Shown: positions 7,624-16,032, numbered from the stretch's first letter. The stretch: 64,000 bases of DNA from Aquamicrobium sp. (GCA_019739225.1 JAHHDT010000001.1:682001-746000); one strand, 5' to 3'. Notes: generated by a model not told the origin, from the sequence alone. Translations and numbers: made by a program.

Positions 7624-8196
7624 ATGCGCCGTACCGCCTGCTTCGCCCTTGCCCTGCTCCTGGCCACGCCGGCCTTCGCCACCGGAGAGATCGAAAGCCT
7701 CATCACCGACGCGGACCGCGCTCGGCTTGAAGCCTATGAGACCACCCGCGACGCCGCGGTGGAAGAAGCGCGCGAAGGCGGCACGCCTGAGGACATCGCT
7801 ATCATGGAACGCGCGCTCTCCGCCCCGCACCAGTCGTTCGAGGGATTCGACATGATTGGCGAGTGGCAATGCCGCACCACCAAGGTGGGTGGACTTGCGA
7901 AGCTCGTCGTTTACTCTTGGTTCCGGTGCCGGGTCACTGATGACGGATCCGGCTGGAAACTCGAAAAACTGTCGGGTTCGCAACGGACAACCGGCCGTTT
8001 CTTTACCGATTCCGATACGCGGCTGACCTATCTCGGCTCCGGCAGCATCCACGACGCAAAACCGGCAAACTACGGGTCCGGACCTGAAAGCGACCAGGCC
8101 GGTTATGCGTTTCGAACACGCGAGGCCGAATGGCATATCGAGTTTCCCGCCCCCCACTACGAATCGAAGCTCGACATCCTCGAATTCCGTCGCTGA
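7624..8196 (+). CDS. Secreted DUF4893-like protein
   Basis: A 190-residue protein with a Sec signal peptide (hydrophobic ALALLLATPAFA, cleavage after residue ~19). The mature part has GEWQCRTTKVGG, YSWFRCRV and LEKLSGSQRTTGR; the two cysteines could form a disulfide. These resemble the DUF4893 family of periplasmic alphaproteobacterial proteins, although I assign that from memory of the pattern. Function unknown. It starts 50 bases after DUF1638 and lies in the same direction, so it may be co-transcribed or a passenger; a periplasmic protein is unexpected in a cytoplasmic C1 pathway. Confidence 0.7.
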   Translation: MRRTACFALALLLATPAFATGEIESLITDADRARLEAYETTRDAAVEEAREGGTPEDIAIMERALSAPHQSFEGFDMIGEWQCRTTKVGGLAKLVVYSWFRCRVTDDGSGWKLEKLSGSQRTTGRFFTDSDTRLTYLGSGSIHDAKPANYGSGPESDQAGYAFRTREAEWHIEFPAPHYESKLDILEFRR

Positions 8197-8292
8197 CCGC
8201 GCGTCGTTTTTGAAGGCACGCGCGTCGTCCGGCAACAAGCAGGCGCGCGCGCTTCCGCGCAATGGTCAACGTGGAGTGAGGAGAACAGCCGC

Positions 8293-8595
8293 ATGGCGGA
8301 TCTAATCGTCGTCTACTGGCGCGACATCCCGGCACAAGTGATCGTTAGGAAGGGGCGGCAGAACGCCAAGCGCGAGCTGCCGCTGCGTTTCACCGAGGCT
8401 ATCGACATGTGCGCCATGCGAACCGGCGCAGGCGATACCGACGCCTATCTGGCCGAGTGGCGCAAGGCAGACCCCGACCCTGTCGGCGACGACCTTGAGG
8501 CTGAGGCCGACAAGGCGTTTGCCGAACTCGACGCGGCCTATGACCGCGAACGTCTCGTCGCACTCGTGAAGGCGGGCGGAAGGGAAAATGTCTGA
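8293..8595 (+). CDS. 'Virulence factor' domain protein of the C1 cluster
   Basis: A 100-residue protein starting MADLIVVYWRDIPAQVIVRK, with GAGGAG eight to ten bases before the ATG. This is the short family labelled 'virulence factor' (PF13769); the name carries no mechanism. YWRDIPAQV and LPLRFTEAIDMCAMR are the recognisable segments, and the acidic C-terminal half is probably helical. It overlaps the MTHFR_C gene by eight bases, so the two are translationally coupled, which ties it to methylene-THF chemistry rather than to virulence. A small accessory subunit of the reductase is a reasonable guess. Confidence 0.8.
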   Translation: MADLIVVYWRDIPAQVIVRKGRQNAKRELPLRFTEAIDMCAMRTGAGDTDAYLAEWRKADPDPVGDDLEAEADKAFAELDAAYDRERLVALVKAGGRENV

Positions 8596-9178
8596 CAAGC
8601 AGCAGCCGACTGTCACCCAGGCCACGCAGGTCCGCAACGCGGCACCCAAGACCGCATACAAGCCCGCCGACGTATCCCCGCAACGGCGTGTCCAGCGCCG
8701 CTACACGATGCGGCTGTGGTCGGTGCGGCACTCGCGGGGGCTCGAATGGTTCTACGAGCGCTTTGCCGACGTCTTCCTGCTTCTGCATCCGCTCTGGAAA
8801 GCGGTCGGCTATTCACGCGCCGAAGCGCCGGTGAAGTTCATCGAGAAGCGGGTCAAGGGCCTCATGTTCGACTGCCGCATGTGCGGCCAGTGCGTGCTGT
8901 CGTCCACCGGCATGTCGTGCCCCATGAATTGCCCGAAACAGCTCCGCAACGGCCCCTGCGGCGGCGTGCGCGCCAACGGCAATTGCGAGGTCGAGCCAGA
9001 TATGCCCTGCGTGTGGGTGAAAGCCTGGGAAGGCTCGCGCAACATGCGCCATGGCGATACGATCCTCAACGTGCAGAAGCCAGTCGACCAATCGCTGCGC
9101 GAAACGTCGGCCTGGCTGCGCGTGACGGCTCGCGCCGCCGCCGAGCGTGAGAAGGCAAAGCAGGGAGAGCCTGCATGA
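8588..9178 (+). CDS. MTHFR C-terminal domain (MetV-like) protein
   Basis: A 196-residue protein with the cysteine-rich region of the methylenetetrahydrofolate reductase C-terminal family (PF12225): CRMCGQCVLSSTGMSCPMNC, then GPCGGVRANGNCEVEPDMPC. Proteins of this family, such as MetV of acetogens, form a complex with MetF and help electron transfer to or from its flavin; a zinc or iron-sulfur site is plausible here. It overlaps the preceding gene by eight bases, and its stop overlaps the metF start (ATGA). The N-terminal ~80 residues, rich in aromatic residues (GLEWFYERFADVFLLLHPLW), may be a docking segment. Confidence 0.88.
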   Translation: MSDKQQPTVTQATQVRNAAPKTAYKPADVSPQRRVQRRYTMRLWSVRHSRGLEWFYERFADVFLLLHPLWKAVGYSRAEAPVKFIEKRVKGLMFDCRMCGQCVLSSTGMSCPMNCPKQLRNGPCGGVRANGNCEVEPDMPCVWVKAWEGSRNMRHGDTILNVQKPVDQSLRETSAWLRVTARAAAEREKAKQGEPA

Positions 9179-10281
9179 CCCCCTCCCCGCGTCCTCCGCA
9201 GCCTGACGAGAACCCCGCCGGCATCGACCTACCGCTTGACCCGCTGCCCGGCCATTCGTCGCGCGGCCGGCTTGAGCGCATCCTGCGGCGCGGCGAGTTC
9301 GCGGTGACCACCGAGCTCAACCCGCCGGACAGCGCCGATCCCGAAGACGTCTACGAGCGTGCCAAGGTCTTCGACGGCTGGGTCGACGCCATCAACGCAG
9401 TCGATGCGTCGGGCGCCAACTGCCACATGTCCTCCGTCGGCATCTGCGCCCTGCTGACCCGCATGGGTTATGCGCCCGTGTACCAGATTTCCTGTCGCGA
9501 CCGGAACCGCATCGCGATCCAGGGCGACGTGCTGGGTGCCGCCGCGATGGGCGTGGCCAACATGCTGTGCCTGACGGGCGACGGCGTGCAAGCCGGCGAC
9601 CAACCCGGCGCAAAGCCTGTCTTCGATCTCGATTGCATGTCGCTGCTGGAAACGGTTCGCACCATGCGCGACGAGCAGAAATTCCTATCCGGCCGCAAGC
9701 TGACGACGCCTCCGGCCGTTTTCCTGGGTGCGGCGATCAACCCGTTTGCGCCACCCTATGAATTCCGGCCCCACCGCCTCGCCAAGAAGATCGCGGCAGG
9801 TGCCCAGTTCGTGCAGAGCCAGTACTGCTTCGATGTGCCGATGTTTCGTGAATACATGAAGCGCGTCAACGATCTCGGGCTCACCGAACAATGCTATGTG
9901 CTGTGCGGTGTGGGGCCGCTTGCCTCGGCCAAGACGGCGCGGTGGATCCGCGCCAACGTACCCGGCATCCATATCCCCGATGCGGTGATCGCACGGCTCG
10001 AAGGTGCGGCCGACCAGAAAAAGGAAGGCAAGCAGATCGCCATCGACATCATCAACGAGGTCAAGGAAATCGAGGGCGTGTCGGGCATCCACGTGATGGC
10101 CTATCGCCAGGAGGAGTTCGTCGCCGAGATCGTTCATGAATCCGGCGTGCTGAAGGGCCGCCGCCCATGGCGGCGCGAACCGCGTGCGGACGACGCCATG
10201 GTCGCCGAACGCCTCGACCATATTCTGCACGACAGCCCCACCGAAACCCCGCAGGCGATCGTCAGCCAGGCCGCCAACTGA
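9175..10281 (+). CDS. metF: Methylenetetrahydrofolate reductase
   Basis: A 368-residue cytoplasmic flavoprotein with the TIM-barrel fold of MetF. Visible segments are EFAVTTELNPPDSADPEDVY near residue 40, CRDRNRIAIQGDVLGAAAMG near 105, NMLCLTGDG, and GAQFVQSQYCFD near 205. MetF interconverts 5,10-methylene-THF and 5-methyl-THF. In this cluster it probably works in the oxidative direction, turning methyl groups delivered as methyl-THF into methylene-THF. At about 368 residues it is longer than the ~296 residues of E. coli MetF. Its ATG overlaps the stop of the MetV-like gene, pointing to a stoichiometric complex. A separate biosynthetic metF elsewhere is expected. Confidence 0.9.
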   Translation: MTPSPRPPQPDENPAGIDLPLDPLPGHSSRGRLERILRRGEFAVTTELNPPDSADPEDVYERAKVFDGWVDAINAVDASGANCHMSSVGICALLTRMGYAPVYQISCRDRNRIAIQGDVLGAAAMGVANMLCLTGDGVQAGDQPGAKPVFDLDCMSLLETVRTMRDEQKFLSGRKLTTPPAVFLGAAINPFAPPYEFRPHRLAKKIAAGAQFVQSQYCFDVPMFREYMKRVNDLGLTEQCYVLCGVGPLASAKTARWIRANVPGIHIPDAVIARLEGAADQKKEGKQIAIDIINEVKEIEGVSGIHVMAYRQEEFVAEIVHESGVLKGRRPWRREPRADDAMVAERLDHILHDSPTETPQAIVSQAAN

Positions 10282-10339
10282 ATTCGCGCTTGCAAGCGCC
10301 ACATATTCGGGACATCCCGACAAAGAACGGAGACACCAC

Positions 10340-11308
10340 ATGACCCGCACCATCGTAGCCTCGGCGAGACGTGAGATCGTCATCGGCTTCGACCAGCCCT
10401 TCTGCGTCATCGGCGAGCGCATCAACCCGACCGGCCGCAAGAAGCTCGCCGCCGAAATGGTCGAAGGCAATTTCGAGACGGTGAAGAAGGATGCGATCGA
10501 ACAGGTGCAGGCCGGCGCGACCATGCTGGACGTCAATGCCGGCGTCACCGCCGTCGACCCCAACGCGACCGAGCCCGCCCTTCTGGTGCAGACGCTGGAG
10601 ATCGTGCAGGGGCTGGTGGATGTCCCGCTGTCGATCGACTCGTCGGTTACCGCCGCGATCGAAGCGGGCCTGAAAGTCGCCAAGGGCCGGCCGCTCGTAA
10701 ATTCCGTGACCGGAGAGGAGGAGAAACTCGAAGCGATCCTGCCGCTCATAAAGAAATACGATGTGCCGGTAGTCGCCATCTCGAACGACGAGACCGGCAT
10801 CTCCATGGACCCTGACGTGCGTTTCGCGGTCGCCAAGAAGATCGTCGAGCGCGCAATGGACCACGGCATCAAGCCGGAGGACGTCGTCGTCGATCCGCTG
10901 GTCATGCCGATCGGGGCGCTGGGCGATGCCGGCCGCCAGGTCTTCCAGCTTCTCTACCGGCTGCGCAACGAGCTCAAGGTGAACACCACCTGCGGCCTTT
11001 CCAACATCTCGTTCGGCCTGCCGCACCGCCATGGCATCAACGCCGCCTTTATCCCTATGGTCATCGGCGCGGGCATGACCTCGGCGATCATGAATCCCTG
11101 CCGCCCGCAGGAGATGGAGGCCGTGCGCGGTGCCAATGTGCTCAACGGCACCGACAAGGACTGCATGACCTGGATCAAGACCTACAAGGACTACAAGCCT
11201 GGCGAACACGCCGCCCCTGCCCCGGTGGCCGTCTCGGCGCCCGGTGACGCCGCTGCCGGCGCAGGCCGCCGTCGCGGCGGCCGTGAGGCACGGATGGCGC
11301 GAGGGTGA
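10340..11308 (+). CDS. Methyltetrahydrofolate:corrinoid methyltransferase (pterin-binding, MtgA/MeTr type)
   Basis: A 322-residue cytoplasmic protein with the pterin-binding TIM barrel shared by dihydropteroate synthase and methyl-THF methyltransferases. Key segments are VIGERINPTGRKKL at ~22, ATMLDVNAG at ~60, PLSIDSS at ~97, PLVNSVTGEE at ~117 and DVVVDPLVMPIG at ~185. It would take the methyl group from the corrinoid protein and place it on THF, feeding MetF. CGGAG precedes the ATG at 10340. The last ~25 residues form an Ala/Arg/Gly-rich tail (GAGRRRGGREARMARG), not part of the fold. The next gene begins ten bases downstream. Confidence 0.9.
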   Translation: MTRTIVASARREIVIGFDQPFCVIGERINPTGRKKLAAEMVEGNFETVKKDAIEQVQAGATMLDVNAGVTAVDPNATEPALLVQTLEIVQGLVDVPLSIDSSVTAAIEAGLKVAKGRPLVNSVTGEEEKLEAILPLIKKYDVPVVAISNDETGISMDPDVRFAVAKKIVERAMDHGIKPEDVVVDPLVMPIGALGDAGRQVFQLLYRLRNELKVNTTCGLSNISFGLPHRHGINAAFIPMVIGAGMTSAIMNPCRPQEMEAVRGANVLNGTDKDCMTWIKTYKDYKPGEHAAPAPVAVSAPGDAAAGAGRRRGGREARMARG

Positions 11309-11318
11309 CGATGTTTCC

Positions 11319-13397
11319 ATGAACGCCCCGTCCAACATCACCGATCCGCTCGTCCTGTTCATGCCCTCGGGAAAGCGCGGGCGCTTTCCCAAAGGCACGA
11401 CCGTACTGGATGCCGCGCGCGAGCTTGGCGTCTATGTCGAGAGCGTATGCGGCGGGCGGGCAACGTGTGGACGCTGCCAGATCGTCGTGCAGGAAGGCAG
11501 TTTCGCCAAGCACAAGATCATATCCTCCAACGACCACATTTCTCCCAGGGGCGCCAAGGAGGAGCGCTACGAGCGCGTGCGCGGGCTGGCCGAGGGGCGC
11601 CGCCTGTCCTGCTCGTCCACCATCGAGGGCGACCTCGTCGTCGACGTGCCGCAGGATACCGTCATCAACGCGCAGGTGGTGCGCAAGGCGGCACTGGACC
11701 GCATCATCGAGCGCAATCCGGCCGTCCAGCTCTGCTATGTCGAGGTCGACGAACCCGACATGCACAAGCCGCTCGGCGATCTTGACCGCCTCAAGGTGAT
11801 GCTCGAAAAGGACTGGGGCTGGCAGGACTTGCTGGTCTCGCAGCACCTGCTGCCGCGCGTGCAGACGATCCTGCGCAAGGGCAACTGGGGTGTGACCGCA
11901 GCGATCCATCGCGACCTTGCAACCTCGCGGCCGACGATCATCGCGCTCTGGCCCGGCCTGCACAACGAAGCCTACGGCCTTGCCTGCGACATCGGCTCGA
12001 CCACGATCGCGATGCATCTGGTCTCTCTGCTGTCGGGCCGGGTCGTTGCCTCATCCGGCACGTCGAATCCGCAGATCCGCTTCGGCGAGGATCTGATGAG
12101 CCGCGTTTCCTACGTGATGATGAATCCCGATGGCCGCCAGGCCATGACCACGGCAGTCCGTGAGGCGATCAACGGGCTGCTGGACAAGGTGTGCGCGGAA
12201 GGCGGAGTCAGCAGCGACGACGTGCTGGACGCCGTCTTCGTCGGCAACCCGATCATGCATCACCTGTTCCTCGGCATCGACCCGACCGAGCTCGGCCAGG
12301 CGCCCTTCGCGCTGGCCGTTTCCGGCGCGGTGCATACTTGGGGCAGCGAAATCGGCCTGAAGATCAACGAGGGCGCGCGCGTCTATGTGCTGCCCTGCAT
12401 TGCAGGCCATGTCGGGGCCGACGCTGCGGCCGCCACCCTGTCGGAAGGCCCTTACCGGCAGGATGCGATGATGCTGCTGGTCGACGTCGGCACCAATGCC
12501 GAGATCGTGCTGGGCAACAGAGCGCGGGTCGTCGCCGCGTCCTCACCGACCGGGCCGGCCTTCGAGGGCGCGGAAATATCGTCGGGCCAGCGCGCGGCAC
12601 CGGGCGCGATCGAGCGCGTGCGCATCGATCCAGTAACGCTGGAACCGCGTTTCCGCATCATCGGATCGGAGAGATGGTCGGACGAAGATGGCTTTGCCGA
12701 AGACGCCGGGAAACTGGGCGTCACCGGCATCTGCGGCTCCGCGATCATCGAGGTCGTGGCGGAAATGTATCTCGCCGGCATCATCTCGGAAGACGGCGTG
12801 ATCGACGGCGCGCTCGCCGCGAGGACACCGCGCATCTTCCAGAACGGCCGCACCTCGTCCTACCTGCTCCATGAAGGCCAGCCGCGCATCACCGTTACCC
12901 AGAACGATGTGCGCGCCATCCAGCTCGCCAAGTCGGCGCTCTATGCCGGCATCAAGCTGCTGATGGAAAAGCAGGGCGTCGACCATGTCGACACCATCCG
13001 CTTCGCCGGCGCGTTCGGTTCCTTCATCGATCCCAAATACGCAATGGTGCTGGGGCTGATTCCCGACTGCGACCTCGCCGAGGTGAAGGCCGTCGGCAAC
13101 GCGGCCGGCCAGGGTGCACTGATGGCTCTGTTGAACCGTGGTTACCGCCGCGAGATCGAGGAGACGGTGCGTCGCATCGAGAAGATCGAGACGGCGCTGG
13201 AGCCCAACTTCCAGCAGCTTTTTGTCAACGCGATGGCCCTGCCCAACAAGGTGGACCCGTTCCCCAAGCTGGCCGAGGCGGTGACGCTCCCGCCGCGCCG
13301 GGCGAATTCAAGTGACGATTCCGCATCGGGCGGCGGGGATGCCTCGCCGAGGCGACGATCGCGCGAGGAAAGGGCGGCGAGACGTAGCCGCACTTGA
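11319..13397 (+). CDS. ASKHA-domain, 2Fe-2S corrinoid reactivase (RACE/RamQ-like)
   Basis: A 692-residue protein. An N-terminal plant-type 2Fe-2S domain has Cys44, Cys50, Cys53 (VCGGRATCGRCQ) and Cys98. A middle region is followed by an ASKHA ATPase-like domain with ACDIGSTTIAMHLVSLLSG near 228, GNPIMHHLFLG, LLVDVGTNAEIVLGN near 390 and FAGAFGSFIDPKYA. Such proteins reduce inactive Co(II) corrinoid back to Co(I), using a 2Fe-2S cluster with or without ATP. GAGGGTGA lies ~10 bases before the ATG at 11319; the frame opens earlier inside the previous gene. The last ~35 residues are a Ser/Arg-rich tail (SPRRRSREERAARRSRT). It ends the cluster. Confidence 0.92.
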   Translation: MNAPSNITDPLVLFMPSGKRGRFPKGTTVLDAARELGVYVESVCGGRATCGRCQIVVQEGSFAKHKIISSNDHISPRGAKEERYERVRGLAEGRRLSCSSTIEGDLVVDVPQDTVINAQVVRKAALDRIIERNPAVQLCYVEVDEPDMHKPLGDLDRLKVMLEKDWGWQDLLVSQHLLPRVQTILRKGNWGVTAAIHRDLATSRPTIIALWPGLHNEAYGLACDIGSTTIAMHLVSLLSGRVVASSGTSNPQIRFGEDLMSRVSYVMMNPDGRQAMTTAVREAINGLLDKVCAEGGVSSDDVLDAVFVGNPIMHHLFLGIDPTELGQAPFALAVSGAVHTWGSEIGLKINEGARVYVLPCIAGHVGADAAAATLSEGPYRQDAMMLLVDVGTNAEIVLGNRARVVAASSPTGPAFEGAEISSGQRAAPGAIERVRIDPVTLEPRFRIIGSERWSDEDGFAEDAGKLGVTGICGSAIIEVVAEMYLAGIISEDGVIDGALAARTPRIFQNGRTSSYLLHEGQPRITVTQNDVRAIQLAKSALYAGIKLLMEKQGVDHVDTIRFAGAFGSFIDPKYAMVLGLIPDCDLAEVKAVGNAAGQGALMALLNRGYRREIEETVRRIEKIETALEPNFQQLFVNAMALPNKVDPFPKLAEAVTLPPRRANSSDDSASGGGDASPRRRSREERAARRSRT

Positions 13398-13449
13398 CGC
13401 CGACTTGCGAAGGGCTTTCATCTTCCTGTGACCACACGCAGGAGATGCA

Positions 13450-14331
13450 ATGAGTATCAAGAGCCACCTCGCAGCCTTCGTGCTTCGCCATACGCGCAAG
13501 AAGGCCTTCCAGAGCGCCGAGGGGCTTCATGCCTGGATCGAGAAATCCCGCAAGACGCAGGATCATCGACCGCCGGTCAAAGTTACGGAAACGCTGGATA
13601 TCACCCAACGGCGGGTCGAAGGCCACGTTGTCTATGAGGCGCGCCCGAGGGGAAAGGATACGAGCCGCCGCATCCTGTACCTGCACGGCGGCGCATATTG
13701 CTTCGAACTGACCTCGTTTCACTGGAAGCTTATCGCCGAACTGGCGACGCGCCTTGGCGCGCACGTGACCGTGCCGGTCTATCCGCTAGCGCCCGAACAC
13801 GATTTCCACGACATTTACGCGATGACCAGCGCCGTCTACCGAGAGGTCCTGGGCGAAGGTGGCAAAATCGCCATCGCAGGCGATTCCGCCGGCGGCAACA
13901 TGGCGCTGGTGCTGACCATGATGGCGGCGGAAAACGGCTGGCCTATCGCCGACCGGCTGGCGCTGATTTCGCCCGGCCTCGACATGACGCTTGCCAACCC
14001 CGAGACGCTGAACGTCGCCCGCATCGACCCGTGGCTGGGCGTGCCGGGTGGCACCGAGGCGGTGCGAATCTATGCAGCCGGCATCGACTATGGCGACTGG
14101 CGCATCAGCCCGCTCTACGGCGACCTGTCGATCCTCCCGCCGACGCTGGTTTTTTCAGGCACGCGCGACATGCTCTACCCCGACAGCGTGGTCTTTGCAG
14201 AGAAGGCCAAAGAGGCCGGAGCCGACGTCCGCCTTGTCATCGGCAAGGGCATGTTCCACGTCTGGCCCCTGATCGACATGCCGGAGGCCCGCACCGCTCG
14301 CACGCAGATGGTCGAGTTTCTTTCTGCCTGA
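13450..14331 (+). CDS. Alpha/beta hydrolase of the HSL (GDXG) family
   Basis: A 293-residue protein with both hallmarks of hormone-sensitive-lipase-like esterases: oxyanion motif HGGAY near 78 and nucleophile motif GDSAGGN near 142. Asp near 235 (GTRDMLYPDS) and His near 266 (GKGMFHVWP) complete the triad. No signal peptide. It probably hydrolyses short-chain or aromatic esters; the physiological substrate is unknown. It starts 52 bases after the reactivase gene in the same direction, so read-through from the methyl-transfer cluster is possible, but nothing else links it to C1 metabolism. It converges with the LysR gene. Confidence 0.85.
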   Translation: MSIKSHLAAFVLRHTRKKAFQSAEGLHAWIEKSRKTQDHRPPVKVTETLDITQRRVEGHVVYEARPRGKDTSRRILYLHGGAYCFELTSFHWKLIAELATRLGAHVTVPVYPLAPEHDFHDIYAMTSAVYREVLGEGGKIAIAGDSAGGNMALVLTMMAAENGWPIADRLALISPGLDMTLANPETLNVARIDPWLGVPGGTEAVRIYAAGIDYGDWRISPLYGDLSILPPTLVFSGTRDMLYPDSVVFAEKAKEAGADVRLVIGKGMFHVWPLIDMPEARTARTQMVEFLSA

Positions 14332-14345
14332 GCGGGTGGGCTCAG
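14328..14345. terminator. Short hairpin between convergent hydrolase and LysR genes
   Basis: CTGAGC and GCTCAG pair around a six-base loop exactly at the junction of the two convergent genes. There is no T-run, so it is at best a weak terminator. Confidence 0.35.
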
Positions 14346-15238
14346 AACCGACCGGTTTCCCTGAAGCCTTCGAATGTCGCGCGGATATGGTCGGCTGCGG
14401 CCTGCACCGGCGCAGACGCGTCGGGCGCAACGATCATCGCCAGATTGTAGTTCGACAGCAGCGGCAGCCCCTCGTCCGGGCCGAGTGCCACGATGTCCTC
14501 GCCGATGAACGACTTCGGCAGCGGTGCGATCGCCAGATCTGACAGGATCGCCGCCCGCTGGCCGGCGGTGTGGGCACTCATGTAGGCGACACGGTAGTTG
14601 CGGCCGGCGCGGCCCAGCGCATCAAGCGCATCGGCCCGCCACACGCAGCCCTCCTCCCACAGGGAAACCGGCAGCGGATCGCGCAGATGCGCGCACCCAC
14701 CCCTGGCGCCGCCCCACACGATCGGCTCGGTCAGCAACACCTCCGCATCGGAGGGTACATTGTTGCGCGCGGTCAGAAGCGTGATGTCGAGCTGCCGCTC
14801 GGCCATCCGCCGCCGCAGATTGCCGCTCATGTCGATGATGACGTCGACCGCGATCGCCGGATGCGTCTTCGCGAAGCGCTTGAGAACGATCGGCAGGATC
14901 CGCTCGCCGTAGTCGTCCGGCGAACCCATCCGAACCACGCCGGCAATGTCGGGCACGATGAACTTCGATACTGCCTCGCGGTTCAGCGCCAGCATCCGCC
15001 TTGCATAGCCCATCAGCATCTCGCCCTCCTGCGTGAGGGTGACCGAGCGCGCGTCACGCAGGAAAACCGAGGCGCCAAGAATGTCTTCCAGCTTCTTGAT
15101 CTGCATGGAGACCGCGGAAGGCGTGCGAAACACCGCGCCGGCGGCCAGGGTGAAACTGCCGGTTTCGGCGATCGCGACGAACGTGCGCAGCACGTCGAGG
15201 TCCAGCAGGGGCATGGGGTGATTGAGGGGAGCGTTCAT
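14342..15238 (-). CDS. LysR-family transcriptional regulator
   Basis: A 298-residue regulator. Residues ~10-70 hold the LysR helix-turn-helix (VFRTPSAVSMQIKKLEDILG), and the rest is the periplasmic-binding-like effector domain. The effector domain has a cysteine-bearing stretch (GGARGGCAHLRD) after position 175. It is divergent from two small genes with a 129-base gap that contains a GAATG-N7-CATTC palindrome. LysR proteins usually control their own gene and the divergent neighbour, so the two small proteins are the most likely targets. Control of the hydrolase or methyl cluster is possible but unsupported. Confidence 0.92.
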   Translation of the reverse strand: MNAPLNHPMPLLDLDVLRTFVAIAETGSFTLAAGAVFRTPSAVSMQIKKLEDILGASVFLRDARSVTLTQEGEMLMGYARRMLALNREAVSKFIVPDIAGVVRMGSPDDYGERILPIVLKRFAKTHPAIAVDVIIDMSGNLRRRMAERQLDITLLTARNNVPSDAEVLLTEPIVWGGARGGCAHLRDPLPVSLWEEGCVWRADALDALGRAGRNYRVAYMSAHTAGQRAAILSDLAIAPLPKSFIGEDIVALGPDEGLPLLSNYNLAMIVAPDASAPVQAAADHIRATFEGFRETGRF

Positions 15239-15261
15239 CGGGTTCGTCCATCAACAATTCT

Positions 15262-15278
15262 GAATGAAACCATCATTC
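15262..15278. promoter_or_regulatory. GAATG-N7-CATTC palindrome, candidate LysR operator
   Basis: In the shared promoter region of the LysR gene and the small divergent operon, GAATG and CATTC form an inverted repeat with seven bases between them, 24 bases before the LysR start codon. The symmetry and position fit a LysR autoregulatory site (T-N11-A type), but no footprint is known. Confidence 0.45.
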
Positions 15279-15367
15279 CATTTCGTTTGATTGAACATGA
15301 CGTAGGGATCATAGTCAAGAGCATCAGCAGCGGAGAATGCGCTGCCGCAACATGAAAGGAGATGAAA

Positions 15368-15565
15368 ATGTCACTCTTTGGTTCGATCGCCCGCTTCGCC
15401 TCCGACTATCGGACCCGTCGTCGGCGCATGCACACCTACCTGGAACTCCTCTCGCTGCCGCCGGAAATCCAGAAGGACATCGGCTGGCCCACGGAAGAAG
15501 ATATGCCGCGCCGCCTCAACCGGCGGGCACGTACCCATCAGCCGATCGAGAGGAGGCTGGCATGA
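15368..15565 (+). CDS. DUF1127-like small protein
   Basis: A 65-residue basic protein starting MSLFGSIARFASDYRTRRRR. It has the arginine-rich head and the LSLPPEIQKDIGWP motif reminiscent of DUF1127 (YjiS-like) proteins, small alphaproteobacterial proteins tied to RNA or stress regulation. AAGGAG lies seven bases before the ATG at 15368; the ATG six bases upstream abuts that site and is less likely. Its stop overlaps the next start (ATGA). Divergent from the LysR gene, which probably regulates it. Confidence 0.75.
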   Translation: MSLFGSIARFASDYRTRRRRMHTYLELLSLPPEIQKDIGWPTEEDMPRRLNRRARTHQPIERRLA

Positions 15566-15738
15566 GCCTGCTCCATGCACTGCACGATTTCGTCCGTGAG
15601 TTTCGCGCCATCAACGACCACGCGGTCACCGGCCGTCCGCCGCGAAAGCGCGGCCAGACCGAGAGGGTTCCCTCCTACAATGTCGATGGCTGGCTCAACG
15701 CCGAATTCGACATCATGCACCGGCTACGCCGGCGGTAA
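15562..15738 (+). CDS. Small hypothetical protein coupled to the DUF1127-like gene
   Basis: A 58-residue hydrophilic protein beginning MSLLHALHDFVREFRAINDH and ending in a basic MHRLRRR. The ATG overlaps the previous stop, and AGGAGG lies five to six bases upstream, so translation is well supported. No family recognised. Coupling suggests it works with the DUF1127-like protein. About 295 bases follow before the next likely gene; they hold an open frame from 15814 without a ribosome binding site and nothing else I can name. Confidence 0.65.
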   Translation: MSLLHALHDFVREFRAINDHAVTGRPPRKRGQTERVPSYNVDGWLNAEFDIMHRLRRR

Positions 15739-16032
15739 TCAGGTCTAGCCGGCGGACGTTCGACGCTCCGCCGGCAGCCATGCATTTAGGCATTGCGCCC
15801 ATGAGATTGGCGCATGACGCGCCCGAAAACGCCCAACTCACGGAATGAATTGCGAAATCCGGCCAAATGGAAGGCAAATGCCGCTTTCGGTGTCGTTTTC
15901 ACAGCGTTGTACTTCGCATTTTCCATCTTGTTTGCATCGCACAACGCCTATATGGGGCGCATCAACGAGCGACCCCACTCCATCATGCGAAGGCCGTTCC
16001 GTGTGAGACCTGACTTTGCATGGAGATGTGTC

